Of a stretch of DNA of 64,000 bases, positions 33,829 to 42,681 are shown one piece after another. Both the position numbers and the translations under genes were made by a program. The DNA lies in NCBI GenBank assembly GCA_025350465.1, contig JANXXU010000052.1, forward strand, positions 176,576-240,575, written 5' to 3'. The notes under the pieces were generated by a model. The model was not told where the DNA came from and did not search any database. It was given only the letters and a program-made list of their open reading frames with translations. Every line of letters begins with the position of its first letter. The stretch's first letter is position 1. This DNA comes from Alphaproteobacteria bacterium. Lineage in GTDB: Bacteria > Pseudomonadota > Alphaproteobacteria > Micropepsales > Micropepsaceae.

Positions 33829-35136
33829 TCATGCGGCCGCGTGAGTCTGAGCCGGCCGCTTGAAGTCGTAAAGCCGATCCCAGAGCGTGTCGAGCCGGAC
33901 GAGGGCCTCGGCGAGGGGCACCGTGCCGATCTGGCCGCCGTCGTGGGTCAAAAGACCCAATTGCTCAAGTTTGGCCAGCGCGTCCGGCACCTCAAAATCG
34001 ATATCGATACCGAAGGTTGCGGCGAGCCATTTCTCGATCCGGCTGTCCAGCGCCTCGGCGCTGGCGAACGGGCCTTCTTGCAACAGGAAATGAAAGGCAA
34101 GCAGCGCCTCCTTGGTTTCCTGCTCCTCGGCGGCGCCGATCAGCGTTTCGAACACACCGGCATCGTTGTTGACGTTCTTGAAATAGATGTTGTCGGCGAG
34201 CTCCTTTTGATAGCGAAGCTTGCGGTTGGAATAGTTGGAGTACTGACGGAAAATGAATGCGCCTGCACCGATGAGAACCGAGAGCGCGGCAACGGCCTTG
34301 GTGAACTGGTCCTGCGAGACGGCGCCCTTGAAACCGAGATAAGCGCCCGCGACGACCAGCAGCACCGAAAGCGCGGGCATGAGATTGATGACGATCGGCA
34401 CGCCGCCGAGCAAGGCGGGACCGCCCAACAGGAGCATGTCCTTTTGCTTCATCACGATGCGCACATCGGGCAGCAGCATCGGCAATTCGGGCCGCGAGAT
34501 ATTGCGAAAATATTTGATCAGCACGGTTCCAGGTTGACGGCCGCCGGGCCGGTCGACAGCCAGCGATGCGCCGTTCTTCTTCTCGCTGGCGTCCTCGCGC
34601 TTAAAACGAACCATGACGACGACGTCTTCAAAGACGTCGGCGATCGTCGCTACGCCGCGGCGGCCCAGCGCGCCGCGGCGCTCGATTGTTTGCGATGTCT
34701 TGCCGCGGCAGAAAATGCGCACCGACTCGTAGGCTTCCATCGGCGTGCGTGTCTTGACGTCAAGCAGCGGATGTTCCCCGCCCAGCGCCTGGACGTCAGC
34801 CGCCGCAAGCTCGACGAACGCGGCCTGGGTCATCACGTTCTCGAACGTCGAGGTGAGATCGCGATAGGTCGCGTCGAGGTCCACGGGTTTGCGTCGCACC
34901 GGCCTTGGGCCATGGGGCGCAAACCAGGCGTGAATGTCTTTGAGCTCGGTCAGCTCTTCGTAGAAGTGATGATGGTAGTAGCTCGAGAGGAAGGCGCAGA
35001 ACGTTCGAAAGTCGTTCTGCGATTGCCCGGGATGGCCGCTGACAGCCAAGGCCTCGATCAGATCTTGCTTCTGGACGGGTATGAACTGATGTCGCCCGTC
35101 CACACCTGCAACGCTTTCAACGCCGTTCGCAGTCAT
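33829..35136 (-). CDS. DUF3754 (TMEM143-like) membrane protein
   Basis: 435 residues. The N-terminal HQFIPVQKQDLIEALA and the VVMVRFKR ... TVLIKYFRNISRPELPMLLPDVRIVMK region are typical of DUF3754. A pair of hydrophobic helices follows (LLGGVPIVINLMPALSVLLVVAGAYLGF, FTKAVAALSVLIGAGAFIFRQY), then a C-terminal helical domain. The family is related to mitochondrial TMEM143 and its function is unknown. The gene heads a two-gene operon with the CHASE2 cyclase, so it may modulate the cyclase. Divergent from mlaE across 266 bases in which I see no gene. Confidence 0.82.
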   Translation of the reverse strand: MTANGVESVAGVDGRHQFIPVQKQDLIEALAVSGHPGQSQNDFRTFCAFLSSYYHHHFYEELTELKDIHAWFAPHGPRPVRRKPVDLDATYRDLTSTFENVMTQAAFVELAAADVQALGGEHPLLDVKTRTPMEAYESVRIFCRGKTSQTIERRGALGRRGVATIADVFEDVVVMVRFKREDASEKKNGASLAVDRPGGRQPGTVLIKYFRNISRPELPMLLPDVRIVMKQKDMLLLGGPALLGGVPIVINLMPALSVLLVVAGAYLGFKGAVSQDQFTKAVAALSVLIGAGAFIFRQYSNYSNRKLRYQKELADNIYFKNVNNDAGVFETLIGAAEEQETKEALLAFHFLLQEGPFASAEALDSRIEKWLAATFGIDIDFEVPDALAKLEQLGLLTHDGGQIGTVPLAEALVRLDTLWDRLYDFKRPAQTHAAA

Positions 35137-35402
35137 AGAGGTTGCCCCTTCTCAAGCGGAACTGGAATTGGAAGAAAGACGGTTAAGCCCCTACCGAGGC
35201 GCATTTTTTCATGCTCCGCAAACGATGCAAGGGCAACGGCGTGTGGACGGTCACCTTTATAAGCGGGCTGCTCGCCGTTCACCATTGGGTGGAGGTCGCC
35301 TTGCCCCGATTCGGGGCCGCGTGCACACTCGCGGCTTGTAGCGAATCCCGATTGGCGAAGCGGGCGCCGGTTGGTTGATCGAGTAAGCGGGGCGGCGTCG
35401 GA

Positions 35403-36545
35403 ATGGCACGCGAAGGCGAGGCAGGCGCGTGGCTTGAGGCCGTGCAGGACGCCACAACCTTGGTGTTGAAGGCGAAGGGCGACTGGATCGTCGCTCATGC
35501 CGACGGGGCCGATAAATCCCTCGCGCAGGTGGATGTTCGCGGTCGCCGTTCCGTCATTTTCGATTTGGCGGCGATCGGTAAGCTCGACACAACCGGCGCG
35601 TGGCTGCTGCACCGAGCGCAACGTCAATTTCAAACCCAAGGTGCGGTCGCCACTTACATCGGCGCCAATGCCGCTCAAGCGACGCTCCTCGACGCGGTGA
35701 CGAAAGGCGACCGGCCCACGGTCGACCACCCTGCGCACGGCAATCCAATCATGGTCATCGTCGAGCGTATGGGACGAACGCTCGAGGAAATCGGGATTAC
35801 GCTGCGTGACGCGACGGCGTTCTTCGGCCTGGTGCTCGAAACGCTCGGCAAGACGATCCTCAATCCGCGACGCATGCGTCTCACCTCGACCGTCTATCAC
35901 ATGGAGCAGGCGGGGCTGAACGCCGTGCCTATTGTCAGCTTGATCTCGTTTCTGATCGGCGCGGTGCTGGCGTTTCAAGGCGCGCAACAATTGCGCAAAT
36001 TCGGCGGCGAGGTGTTCACGGTCAATCTCGTCGCCATCTCGTTCCTGCGCGAGGTCGGCATCTTGTTGACGGCGATCATGGTGGCCGGCCGCTCCGGAAG
36101 TGCATTCGCAGCGCAAATCGGGTCGATGAAAGTGCGCGAAGAAATCGACGCCATGCGCACGCTTGGCCTCGATCCGGCCGAGGTTCTGGTTCTGCCGCGT
36201 GTCATCGCGTTGATCGTGATGATGCCGTTGCTCGGCTTCATCGCAGCCTTCATGGGGTTATCGGGCGGCGGGCTTGTCGTGCTGCTCAACCTCGGCATGT
36301 CGCCGGAAATGTATATCCAGCGGCTCTATGACGCCCTCGACTTCTGGGATGTCTTCACCGGCGTAATCAAAGCGCCGGTGTTCGGCCTGCTCATCGCCGT
36401 CATCGGTTGTTTCGAGGGCATGAAGGTGGAGGGCAGCGCGGAGTCGGTCGGCCAGCGGACCACCGCGTCCGTCGTGGAGGGCATCTTCACCGTCATCGTC
36501 GTCGACGCCTTCTTCTCGATCCTCTTCATCCAGTTGGGGGTCTGA
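35403..36545 (+). CDS. mlaE: MlaE-family ABC permease with N-terminal STAS domain
   Basis: 380 residues. Residues 1-100 form a STAS-like domain (VIFDLAAIGKLDTTGAWLLHRAQ), which in E. coli is the separate protein MlaB. The rest is the MlaE permease with five to six helices (AVPIVSLISFLIGAVLAFQGAQQL, REVGILLTAIMVAGRSGSAFAAQIGSM, LVLPRVIALIVMMPLLGFIAAF). The system moves phospholipids between the membranes to keep outer-membrane asymmetry. First of four genes mlaE-mlaF-mlaD-lipoprotein. The STAS fusion is usual in alphaproteobacteria. Confidence 0.92.
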   Translation: MAREGEAGAWLEAVQDATTLVLKAKGDWIVAHADGADKSLAQVDVRGRRSVIFDLAAIGKLDTTGAWLLHRAQRQFQTQGAVATYIGANAAQATLLDAVTKGDRPTVDHPAHGNPIMVIVERMGRTLEEIGITLRDATAFFGLVLETLGKTILNPRRMRLTSTVYHMEQAGLNAVPIVSLISFLIGAVLAFQGAQQLRKFGGEVFTVNLVAISFLREVGILLTAIMVAGRSGSAFAAQIGSMKVREEIDAMRTLGLDPAEVLVLPRVIALIVMMPLLGFIAAFMGLSGGGLVVLLNLGMSPEMYIQRLYDALDFWDVFTGVIKAPVFGLLIAVIGCFEGMKVEGSAESVGQRTTASVVEGIFTVIVVDAFFSILFIQLGV

Positions 36546-36550
36546 GCGCG

Positions 36551-37336
36551 ATGACGGGCGACGCCATCATCTCGGTCCGCGACCTCAAGACCCAATTTGG
36601 CGACCAGGTCATTCACGAGCATCTCGATCTCGACATCTATGCGGGTGAAGTTCTCGGCATCGTCGGCGGTTCGGGGACGGGCAAGTCCGTATTGCTGCGA
36701 ACGATCCTCGGTCTCAATCCGCCTGTCGCCGGCAGCATCGAAATATTCGGCAAACTGCGGAGCCAGATGACACCGGAGGACGCGCATGCCGTCGAGCGGC
36801 GGTGGGGCGTTCTATTTCAAGACGGCGCGCTCTTTTCCTCGCTGACGGTCACGCAAAATATTCAGGTGCCGCTCAAAGAGCACCTCAAGCTGCCGGTGCA
36901 GTTGATGAACGAAATCGCCGCGCTAAAGATCGCGTTGGTCGGCTTGCCGGCGGAAGCGGGCCCCAAATATCCGTCGGAACTTTCGGGCGGCATGCGCAAG
37001 CGGGCGGGCCTTGCTCGGGCGTTGGCCCTGGATCCCGAGATCGTCTTCTTGGACGAGCCGACGGCCGGTCTCGACCCGATCGGGGCGTCGGCCTTCGACG
37101 AATTGATCAAGAACCTCCAGGCAACGCTGGGTCTGACGGTCTTCATGGTGACCCACGACCTGGATAGTCTCTATGCGATCTGCGATCGGATCGCGGTTTT
37201 GGCGGACAAGCGAGTGATTGTCACCGGCCCGATATCTGAAATGCTAAAACAGGAACAGCCTTGGATTAGGGAATACTTCCATGGACCGCGCGGGCGCGCC
37301 GCCATGGCCGCAAAGTCTGCGCCGCCCCGGTCTTGA
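36551..37336 (+). CDS. mlaF: MlaF-type ABC transporter ATPase
   Basis: 261 residues. Walker A GGSGTGKS, Q-loop LFQDGALFSS, signature LSGGMRKRAGLARAL (the LSGG[M]xKR form typical of MlaF), Walker B EIVFLDEPTAG and switch His in MVTHDLDS. ATG 36551 lies five bases after the mlaE stop. It powers lipid transfer by the MlaFEDB-type complex at the inner membrane. Confidence 0.93.
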   Translation: MTGDAIISVRDLKTQFGDQVIHEHLDLDIYAGEVLGIVGGSGTGKSVLLRTILGLNPPVAGSIEIFGKLRSQMTPEDAHAVERRWGVLFQDGALFSSLTVTQNIQVPLKEHLKLPVQLMNEIAALKIALVGLPAEAGPKYPSELSGGMRKRAGLARALALDPEIVFLDEPTAGLDPIGASAFDELIKNLQATLGLTVFMVTHDLDSLYAICDRIAVLADKRVIVTGPISEMLKQEQPWIREYFHGPRGRAAMAAKSAPPRS

Positions 37337-37354
37337 GTTCGAAGGAGTCGCCTG

Positions 37355-38242
37355 ATGGAAACGCGTGCGCATCATCTGGTCATCGGCAGTTTTGCCATCG
37401 GCATCACGCTGGCGCTGGTGTTGTTCCTGCTTTGGATCGGCAAGGTCGAGCTGAACCGCGAGTATCAGTACTACGATCTTGTGTTCACAGGCTCTGTCTC
37501 GGGTCTCTCGGTTGCGGGCGACGTGCTCTATAACGGCATCAAGGTCGGCGAGATCACCAAGATCGACCTCGATCCCGACAACCCCGATCATGTGCTGGTA
37601 CGCGCTCGGGTGCGCAAGGATACGCCGGTCAAGACCGACTCCGTCGCCAGCATGGATAGCCAAGGATTGACGGGCGTCGCCTCCATTCTGATTTCCGGCG
37701 GCACCGAGAAGGCCGGGCCGCTCACGGCGGTGGAAAATCAGCCGTACCCGATCATCCCGACGAAGAAATCGACGTTCCAGGAATTATTCGCCGGCACGCC
37801 GGAACTCATCAACCGCGGCAATAAGCTGCTCGAACGCGCCAGCCAGTTCTTGAGCGACGACAATCAGAAAATCTTTGCCGACACGCTCGTCGACATCCAC
37901 CGCTTGACCAAGAACTTGGCGAACGCCTCCGACCGCCTCGACTCGATCACCGCCAACGTGGACGAGCTGTCGAAAAATGCGAATGTCTTGATCAAAGGCG
38001 ATGCACGGCAAACCTTCGCCGACGTCCGTGGTGTCGTTGCCGACGTTCGGCAGGTGATGAGCGACGCGCGGGGACCGTTACGCGATTTCGCCCGCTCCGG
38101 CCTTCCCGAATTGCTGCTCTTGATCAGCGATGCGAGGCAAATGATCGGTACGATCGACCGCGCGGCGCAGCGCTTCGAAAGCAGCCCGTCATCGATTTTG
38201 TTCGGCGACAAGGCATCCGAATACAACCCAGGAGGCAAGTGA
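37355..38242 (+). CDS. mlaD: MlaD-type MCE-domain substrate-binding protein
   Basis: 295 residues. An N-terminal anchor helix (LVIGSFAIGITLALVLFLLWIG) precedes one MCE domain (about 40-120: DLVFTGSVSGLSVAGDVLYNGIKVGEI, VRKDTPVKTDSVASMDSQGLTGV). A long helical tail follows, with repeated Asp/Leu heptads. MlaD forms the periplasmic hexamer that binds phospholipid and feeds the MlaE permease. It follows mlaF by 18 bases and its stop overlaps the next ATG by one base. Confidence 0.92.
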   Translation: METRAHHLVIGSFAIGITLALVLFLLWIGKVELNREYQYYDLVFTGSVSGLSVAGDVLYNGIKVGEITKIDLDPDNPDHVLVRARVRKDTPVKTDSVASMDSQGLTGVASILISGGTEKAGPLTAVENQPYPIIPTKKSTFQELFAGTPELINRGNKLLERASQFLSDDNQKIFADTLVDIHRLTKNLANASDRLDSITANVDELSKNANVLIKGDARQTFADVRGVVADVRQVMSDARGPLRDFARSGLPELLLLISDARQMIGTIDRAAQRFESSPSSILFGDKASEYNPGGK

Positions 38243-38886
38243 TGCGCGAGCGTCAACCCAATCGGTCCGCCGGCTTGGGGCTTGTCCTCACGCTCGGCCT
38301 CTCCGCCTGCAGCCTGCCGAATTTCGGCGGCCCGGCGCCCGACCTTTATACGCTGAGCCCGAAGAGCACCTTTGCGGCTGAGCTACAGCAAGTCGACTGG
38401 CAGCTGGTTGTGGAAGAGCCGTCCGCGGCCAAAGGCATCGATACCGATCGCATCGCCATCGCGCCGACACCGCTCGAGGTGAAGTACTTCCCAAACTCGC
38501 GTTGGGCGGACAGGGCGCCGAAGATGGTTCAGACGTTGATGATCCAATCGTTCGAAAACACGAAAAAAATCATATCGGTCGGACGTCAGTCGTTGGGCCT
38601 ACGCTCGGACTTCGTGCTAAAGACGGAACTGCGGGAATTCCAAGCGGAAAAGGGTGAGGATGGTTCGACGACGGTGCGCGTGCGCTTGAACCTGAAGCTC
38701 GTTCGCCCTTCGCTCGGGCAGATCGTCGCGTCGCAAAGCTTCGAGTCGGTAAAGCCGTCCGCGACTGAAGCGATCAACGATATCGTCGCGGCTTTCGACG
38801 ACGCAGTCGGCGCCGTCCTCAAGCGTTCGGTCGCATGGACGCTGGAAGAAGGCCAAAAAGCCAAACCGGCAAAAGAGGACCGTTGA
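38242..38886 (+). CDS. ABC-type transport auxiliary lipoprotein
   Basis: 214 residues with a lipobox LSAC (Cys23) and the ABC_trans_aux (PqiC/DUF330-like) fold: PDLYTLSPKSTF, IAIAPTPLEVKYFPNSRWADRAPKMVQTLMIQSFENT and the VRVRLNLKLV strand. These outer-membrane or periplasmic lipoproteins are partners of MCE transporters. ATG 38242 has GGAGG six bases upstream and overlaps the mlaD stop. A GTG directly before it is also possible. It closes the mla operon. Confidence 0.87.
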   Translation: MRERQPNRSAGLGLVLTLGLSACSLPNFGGPAPDLYTLSPKSTFAAELQQVDWQLVVEEPSAAKGIDTDRIAIAPTPLEVKYFPNSRWADRAPKMVQTLMIQSFENTKKIISVGRQSLGLRSDFVLKTELREFQAEKGEDGSTTVRVRLNLKLVRPSLGQIVASQSFESVKPSATEAINDIVAAFDDAVGAVLKRSVAWTLEEGQKAKPAKEDR

Positions 38887-38893
38887 GCGAAGG

Positions 38894-41041
38894 CTAACCC
38901 AGCCGTCCGATCGAGGACGCGAGCATGACGTAGACTTTGCCGGTCTGCGACGTCAGGTACGTCTCAGCCAACACGTTCTCGCGGTCGCGCCCGGCCGTTT
39001 CCTCCATGAGAGCTTCGAACTGCTCGATGTAGCGGTCGACGGTTTCTCTGAAATCGCTGTCTTCGCGATATTTGCGTCCGATGCGCTCGGTTTGCTCGCG
39101 TCCCAATACGCTGACCAATCGCCTGGCAAAGACATTGCGCTCGCCGTTGCGATAGCGGCGCAAGAGGTCGAGCGGCGGATCGTCCTCGAGGAACCGGTCG
39201 AGGTCGATCGCCATCGCCTGCAGCGTTTCGATCATGTGTCGCGACGAAGTGTGATAGCCGTCGGACGCCGGGGACGCCGTGCTGGGGCGAGCGGGACCGC
39301 GGTCTCGCTCCTCGGCGGCCGCGAGCAAAGACTTGATGTCCCAATCGCCGCCGCGCTCAGAGCGCGACGACAGCGGCTCAGGGGTATCTTGGCTGAAGCC
39401 GACGAAGCGTTTTGCCAAACCAAACCAGCCGCGCGGCTCGATCGTCGGATCCGGGGGGGCATATTGACCCGCGCGTTGGGGCAGATGGGACGGCGGCGGT
39501 ACGTTGAATTGCGACGCTGGTGGCACGCTGAAGCTTGGAACAGCGGGCGCGGCGGTTGGCGGGGGTGCGGGAGCGGGACGGCTGCTGTCGAGCGATTGCA
39601 GCTTGTCGAAGGCCTGGGAAACGCGCGACGAGAGGTCCGTCACCGTCGATGCCTGCTGGTCGAGCATTGCGCGCAAATGCTGCGTATGAATCGCGGCCTC
39701 GGCCGGAAGCTCCTGCAAAACCTTGCCAAGCCTGGCGATCGTGCCTTCGACCTGAAGCGAGGCGCCGGTCGCCGTTTCGCGCAATTGAGTCAGGACCGAG
39801 CCCAATCGGCCGGCTGCCTCGAACGAATTGTCGCCCAGATTGCGGATCGATTGCACCGCTTGCTCGAGACCAGCCGTGGTCATCTCGGTCGAGGTTCTGA
39901 GTTTGTCCGCCTCGCGCGTGAACAACGAGGTCGTCTCCGTGATGCGCTGCGCCATGATGGCGGCCGCTTGGTCGAGGCGTCGTACGCCGTCGACGGTAAA
40001 CGCGTCGAGGCGTTTGGCCTCTTCGCCGATCACCAGGATCAGTTTTCCCATCCCGTCGCGCTGACTTTCGACGGCGCGCGCCATGTGATCGTTCTCGACC
40101 TTGAGGCGATCGATCGTCTCGGCGAGCGCGGCGCGCTGGCGTTCGTGACGGGCGACGACTTGCTCCGAGCGAGCTGCGGCCGCTTCCGATGCCGCATCGA
40201 GACGTTGCGCTTGGCGCTCGATTTCCTTGGCCGTTTCGGACGCTTTGACCGCCGCAGTCGTCGCCGACGTCTTGAGCACTTCGATTAGACCGACGATCGC
40301 GCCTTGTTCGTGTTCCAGACTTTCGCTGGCGATGCGCGCAGCGGCGCGTGCTTCGTTGAGGCGCGCAGTCAATGTATCGGAGACCGACATGACGGCGCCG
40401 TCGAGCGCCGCCGAGAATTGCGCGAGCTTGTCCCGTTCAGCGCCCAAGCGAGTGGCCGCACGATCGACGCGCTCTTGCGCCGCAGTTGCCGATTTTTCGA
40501 GCGAGGCGAGGCGGTCGTTCGTCGAGACCTCGATCATTGTCATGCGGCCAAGAGCTGCTTCAAGCGCGGCGTTGAAGACGTCGACTTCGCGACGTATTGC
40601 CCGACCGAGACGCGTAAGGCTCTTGGCGGCATGGTCCTCCGGTTCAAGGAGCGCTGCGGCTGCGGTCGCCAGAGTTACGGATTGCTGACGCATGATGCGC
40701 GCCTCGCGTGCCAGAAAGGCTGCGAACCAAGACAGCAGGACCGGCACGATCGCGACTGCCCCGATCAGACCCCACCAAGGCGGCGCAATCTGCCGAATGC
40801 CGTCTAGTCCGAGAAAGCCGAGCAGATAAGCGCCGAGCCCGCCGACCCAAAACAGCGTGAAGATGCTCGCAAGCGACAGAGCCATGCCGCCCGACGGCTT
40901 GGCGGGGGGCGGCGCCGTGCGCCGGCGCTCGGCGAACGCCTCCCCTTGCGCCCGCGCCTCAGCAGCGGACGGCAACTCGACCACGTCGCTGAGCGTGTGC
41001 GTCGGCAGAATGCGGATATTCGACGGCTCGATGCGTTCCAT
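38894..41041 (-). CDS. Long coiled-coil membrane protein, possibly polarity factor (TipN-like layout)
   Basis: 715 residues. Two transmembrane helices lie near 53-77 (LSLASIFTLFWVGGLGAYLLGFL) and 85-110 (WWGLIGAVAIVPVLLSWFAAFL). About 350 residues of Ala/Glu/Arg coiled coil follow, then a Pro-rich linker (PAPAPPPTAAP) and a folded C-terminus (MIETLQAMAIDLDRFLEDDPP to TYLTSQTGKVYVMLASSIG). The layout of two N-terminal spans plus a long coiled coil resembles the TipN polarity marker of Caulobacter, but homology is not shown. It stands alone, convergent with the mla operon. Confidence 0.65.
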   Translation of the reverse strand: MERIEPSNIRILPTHTLSDVVELPSAAEARAQGEAFAERRRTAPPPAKPSGGMALSLASIFTLFWVGGLGAYLLGFLGLDGIRQIAPPWWGLIGAVAIVPVLLSWFAAFLAREARIMRQQSVTLATAAAALLEPEDHAAKSLTRLGRAIRREVDVFNAALEAALGRMTMIEVSTNDRLASLEKSATAAQERVDRAATRLGAERDKLAQFSAALDGAVMSVSDTLTARLNEARAAARIASESLEHEQGAIVGLIEVLKTSATTAAVKASETAKEIERQAQRLDAASEAAAARSEQVVARHERQRAALAETIDRLKVENDHMARAVESQRDGMGKLILVIGEEAKRLDAFTVDGVRRLDQAAAIMAQRITETTSLFTREADKLRTSTEMTTAGLEQAVQSIRNLGDNSFEAAGRLGSVLTQLRETATGASLQVEGTIARLGKVLQELPAEAAIHTQHLRAMLDQQASTVTDLSSRVSQAFDKLQSLDSSRPAPAPPPTAAPAVPSFSVPPASQFNVPPPSHLPQRAGQYAPPDPTIEPRGWFGLAKRFVGFSQDTPEPLSSRSERGGDWDIKSLLAAAEERDRGPARPSTASPASDGYHTSSRHMIETLQAMAIDLDRFLEDDPPLDLLRRYRNGERNVFARRLVSVLGREQTERIGRKYREDSDFRETVDRYIEQFEALMEETAGRDRENVLAETYLTSQTGKVYVMLASSIGRLG

Positions 41042-41449
41042 CGGATGCGTCCTGGTTGCTGCCGGAGTGCCGGGCGGACGTTCTGGGGGGCGTTAACCAA
41101 AATGTTACCATTTCTTACAGCGCGCCGCACGCATGAAGATTGAATGACGGCCGCTCTATTTGTGGATCGATGCCACCATAGTCGGCGCTTTGTTTTCCTG
41201 TCACAGCATGGAGTTAGCGCCGGTTGTGTCGCTCGCAAGTGATTCGTTCGAGCGGGGTTGAAGACGGCGGTCGCGGCAACTTCCGTTCCAAAATCAACCG
41301 CCGACGGGCGTCTGATTCGCCACAGTGCGAGCGCCAAGCGTGGACGACGCTCGACGTCGGCGTAGACGTGCCTAAGGCAACGTTAAGGATCTGGTTGGGT
41401 CTTGCGGATTACAGTTCGTGCTCGAAATCCCGATGCCGGAGCTGTTGAG
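41042..41449. other. Intergenic region between coiled-coil and Hpt genes
   Basis: 408 bases with divergent promoters expected at both ends. A TTAACC (41093-41098) followed by an A/T-rich stretch is a possible half-site for the cell-cycle regulator CtrA, but the second half is absent at the usual spacing. A TTG at 41402 is in frame with the Hpt gene. I see no RNA gene or longer repeat. Confidence 0.4.
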
Positions 41450-41770
41450 ATGTCCGCCAGACCTCAAGCCGTCGATTATGCGCATCTGGACGTTCAAGCT
41501 GCCGGCGACAAAGCGGTCATGCGCGAGGTCCTGGCCCTCTTTATCACGCACGCTGAGCAGGTCTTGGCCGAACTCGACCAAGCGCAAGATGCGAAGACCT
41601 GGAAGCTTTGGACACACACTTTGAAGGGGTCCGCGCGGGGCATTGGCGCGTTTGCTGTTGCCGACGCGGCCGCCGACGCCGAACGTCACTCGCTCGACAA
41701 AAGCAAGCTCGTCCCCCTGGCGCAGGCGTTCACGGAAGCGAGAGCGTTCATCGGCAGCCATCCTTTGTGA
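41450..41770 (+). CDS. Hpt-domain phosphotransfer protein
   Basis: 106 residues forming one histidine phosphotransfer domain. The phospho-accepting His56 is in WTHTLKGSARGIGAFAVADAAADAE, the standard HxLKG motif. Hpt proteins relay phosphate between hybrid kinases and response regulators in multi-step pathways. ATG 41450 is preferred over TTG 41402 for its GGAG eight bases upstream. In alphaproteobacteria similar small Hpt proteins can feed the CtrA pathway (ChpT is a different, longer protein). No kinase is adjacent. Confidence 0.85.
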   Translation: MSARPQAVDYAHLDVQAAGDKAVMREVLALFITHAEQVLAELDQAQDAKTWKLWTHTLKGSARGIGAFAVADAAADAERHSLDKSKLVPLAQAFTEARAFIGSHPL

Positions 41771-41856
41771 CAGCTGTCACTGTCAGTTCCGCTCGTCCTA
41801 TGTGGTGCGTGACGTACCGCTAAACTGAAAGCGGGCTGAAGGAGGCGTTGGGGCGA

Positions 41857-42681
41857 ATGTCGTTCAAGGTCAAGTTCTGGGGAACGCGCGGTACCATCGC
41901 GTGCCCGGGGCCTCATCATCTAGCGTTTGGCGGCAACACGAGTTGCATCGAGGTCGCCATGGGCGGTCGGCGCGTGATTTTCGATTTGGGCACGGGCGTG
42001 CGCAATCTCGGAAAATGGTTCATGCGCAAGCAAGTCAAAGACGCAACCATTCTGCTCTCGCATACGCATTGGGATCATATTCACGGCTTTCCTTTTTTTA
42101 CCCCGGCGTTCGCCGAGGGCTACCGCTTCACCATCATGGCGGGGCATCTCGACAACGGCTTGAAAATCGAAAACGTGCTCGCTGGGCAAATGACGCACCC
42201 GTTCTTTCCCGTGCCGATCGACATCATGAAGGCGCGCATCGAGTACGTCGATTTTCGCGGCGGCGACAGTTTTTCTATCGGCAACAATATTCGCGTGCGG
42301 ACGACGGTGCTCAACCACCCCGACGGCGCGACCGGATACCGACTCGAATATCAAGGCAAGTCGCTCTGCTACATCACCGACACAGAGCACCTGCCAGGCA
42401 AGCCCGACCAAAACATCTTGTCGCTGGTCGAGGGTGCCGATCTGATGATCTACGACTCGACCTATACCGACGCCGAATTTCCAGCCAAGCGCGGCTGGGG
42501 CCATTCGACGTGGCAAGAAGGCATGCGCCTTGCGCGTGCGGCGAACGTGAAACGGCTCGCGATCTTTCATCACGACCCGGACCATGAAGATCACTTCATG
42601 GAGGAGATCGAGGCGTCGGCCCTCGCTGCGTGGTCGGGAAGCTTCGTCTCGCGCGACAATATGCGGGTCAATTTGATTTAG
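41857..42681 (+). CDS. MBL-fold metallo-hydrolase
   Basis: 274 residues. KFWGTRGTIACPGP is the N-terminal signature of the PhnP/cyclic phosphodiesterase-like branch. SHTHWDHIHGFPFF gives the HxHxDH zinc motif, LNHPDGATGYRLEY and YITDTEH supply further ligands, and FHHDPDHED the last His. Likely substrates are cyclic nucleotides or other phosphodiesters. ATG 41857 follows GGAGG by 11 bases; TTG 41848 is an alternative. It is 86 bases downstream of the Hpt gene, and its end overlaps the convergent sulfatase by four bases. Confidence 0.85.
   Translation: MSFKVKFWGTRGTIACPGPHHLAFGGNTSCIEVAMGGRRVIFDLGTGVRNLGKWFMRKQVKDATILLSHTHWDHIHGFPFFTPAFAEGYRFTIMAGHLDNGLKIENVLAGQMTHPFFPVPIDIMKARIEYVDFRGGDSFSIGNNIRVRTTVLNHPDGATGYRLEYQGKSLCYITDTEHLPGKPDQNILSLVEGADLMIYDSTYTDAEFPAKRGWGHSTWQEGMRLARAANVKRLAIFHHDPDHEDHFMEEIEASALAAWSGSFVSRDNMRVNLI

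Noticed and set aside
41093..41109. Full CtrA-binding site upstream of the coiled-coil gene
   Set aside because: Only one TTAA half is present at the correct spacing, so I kept it as a weak half-site and not as a feature.
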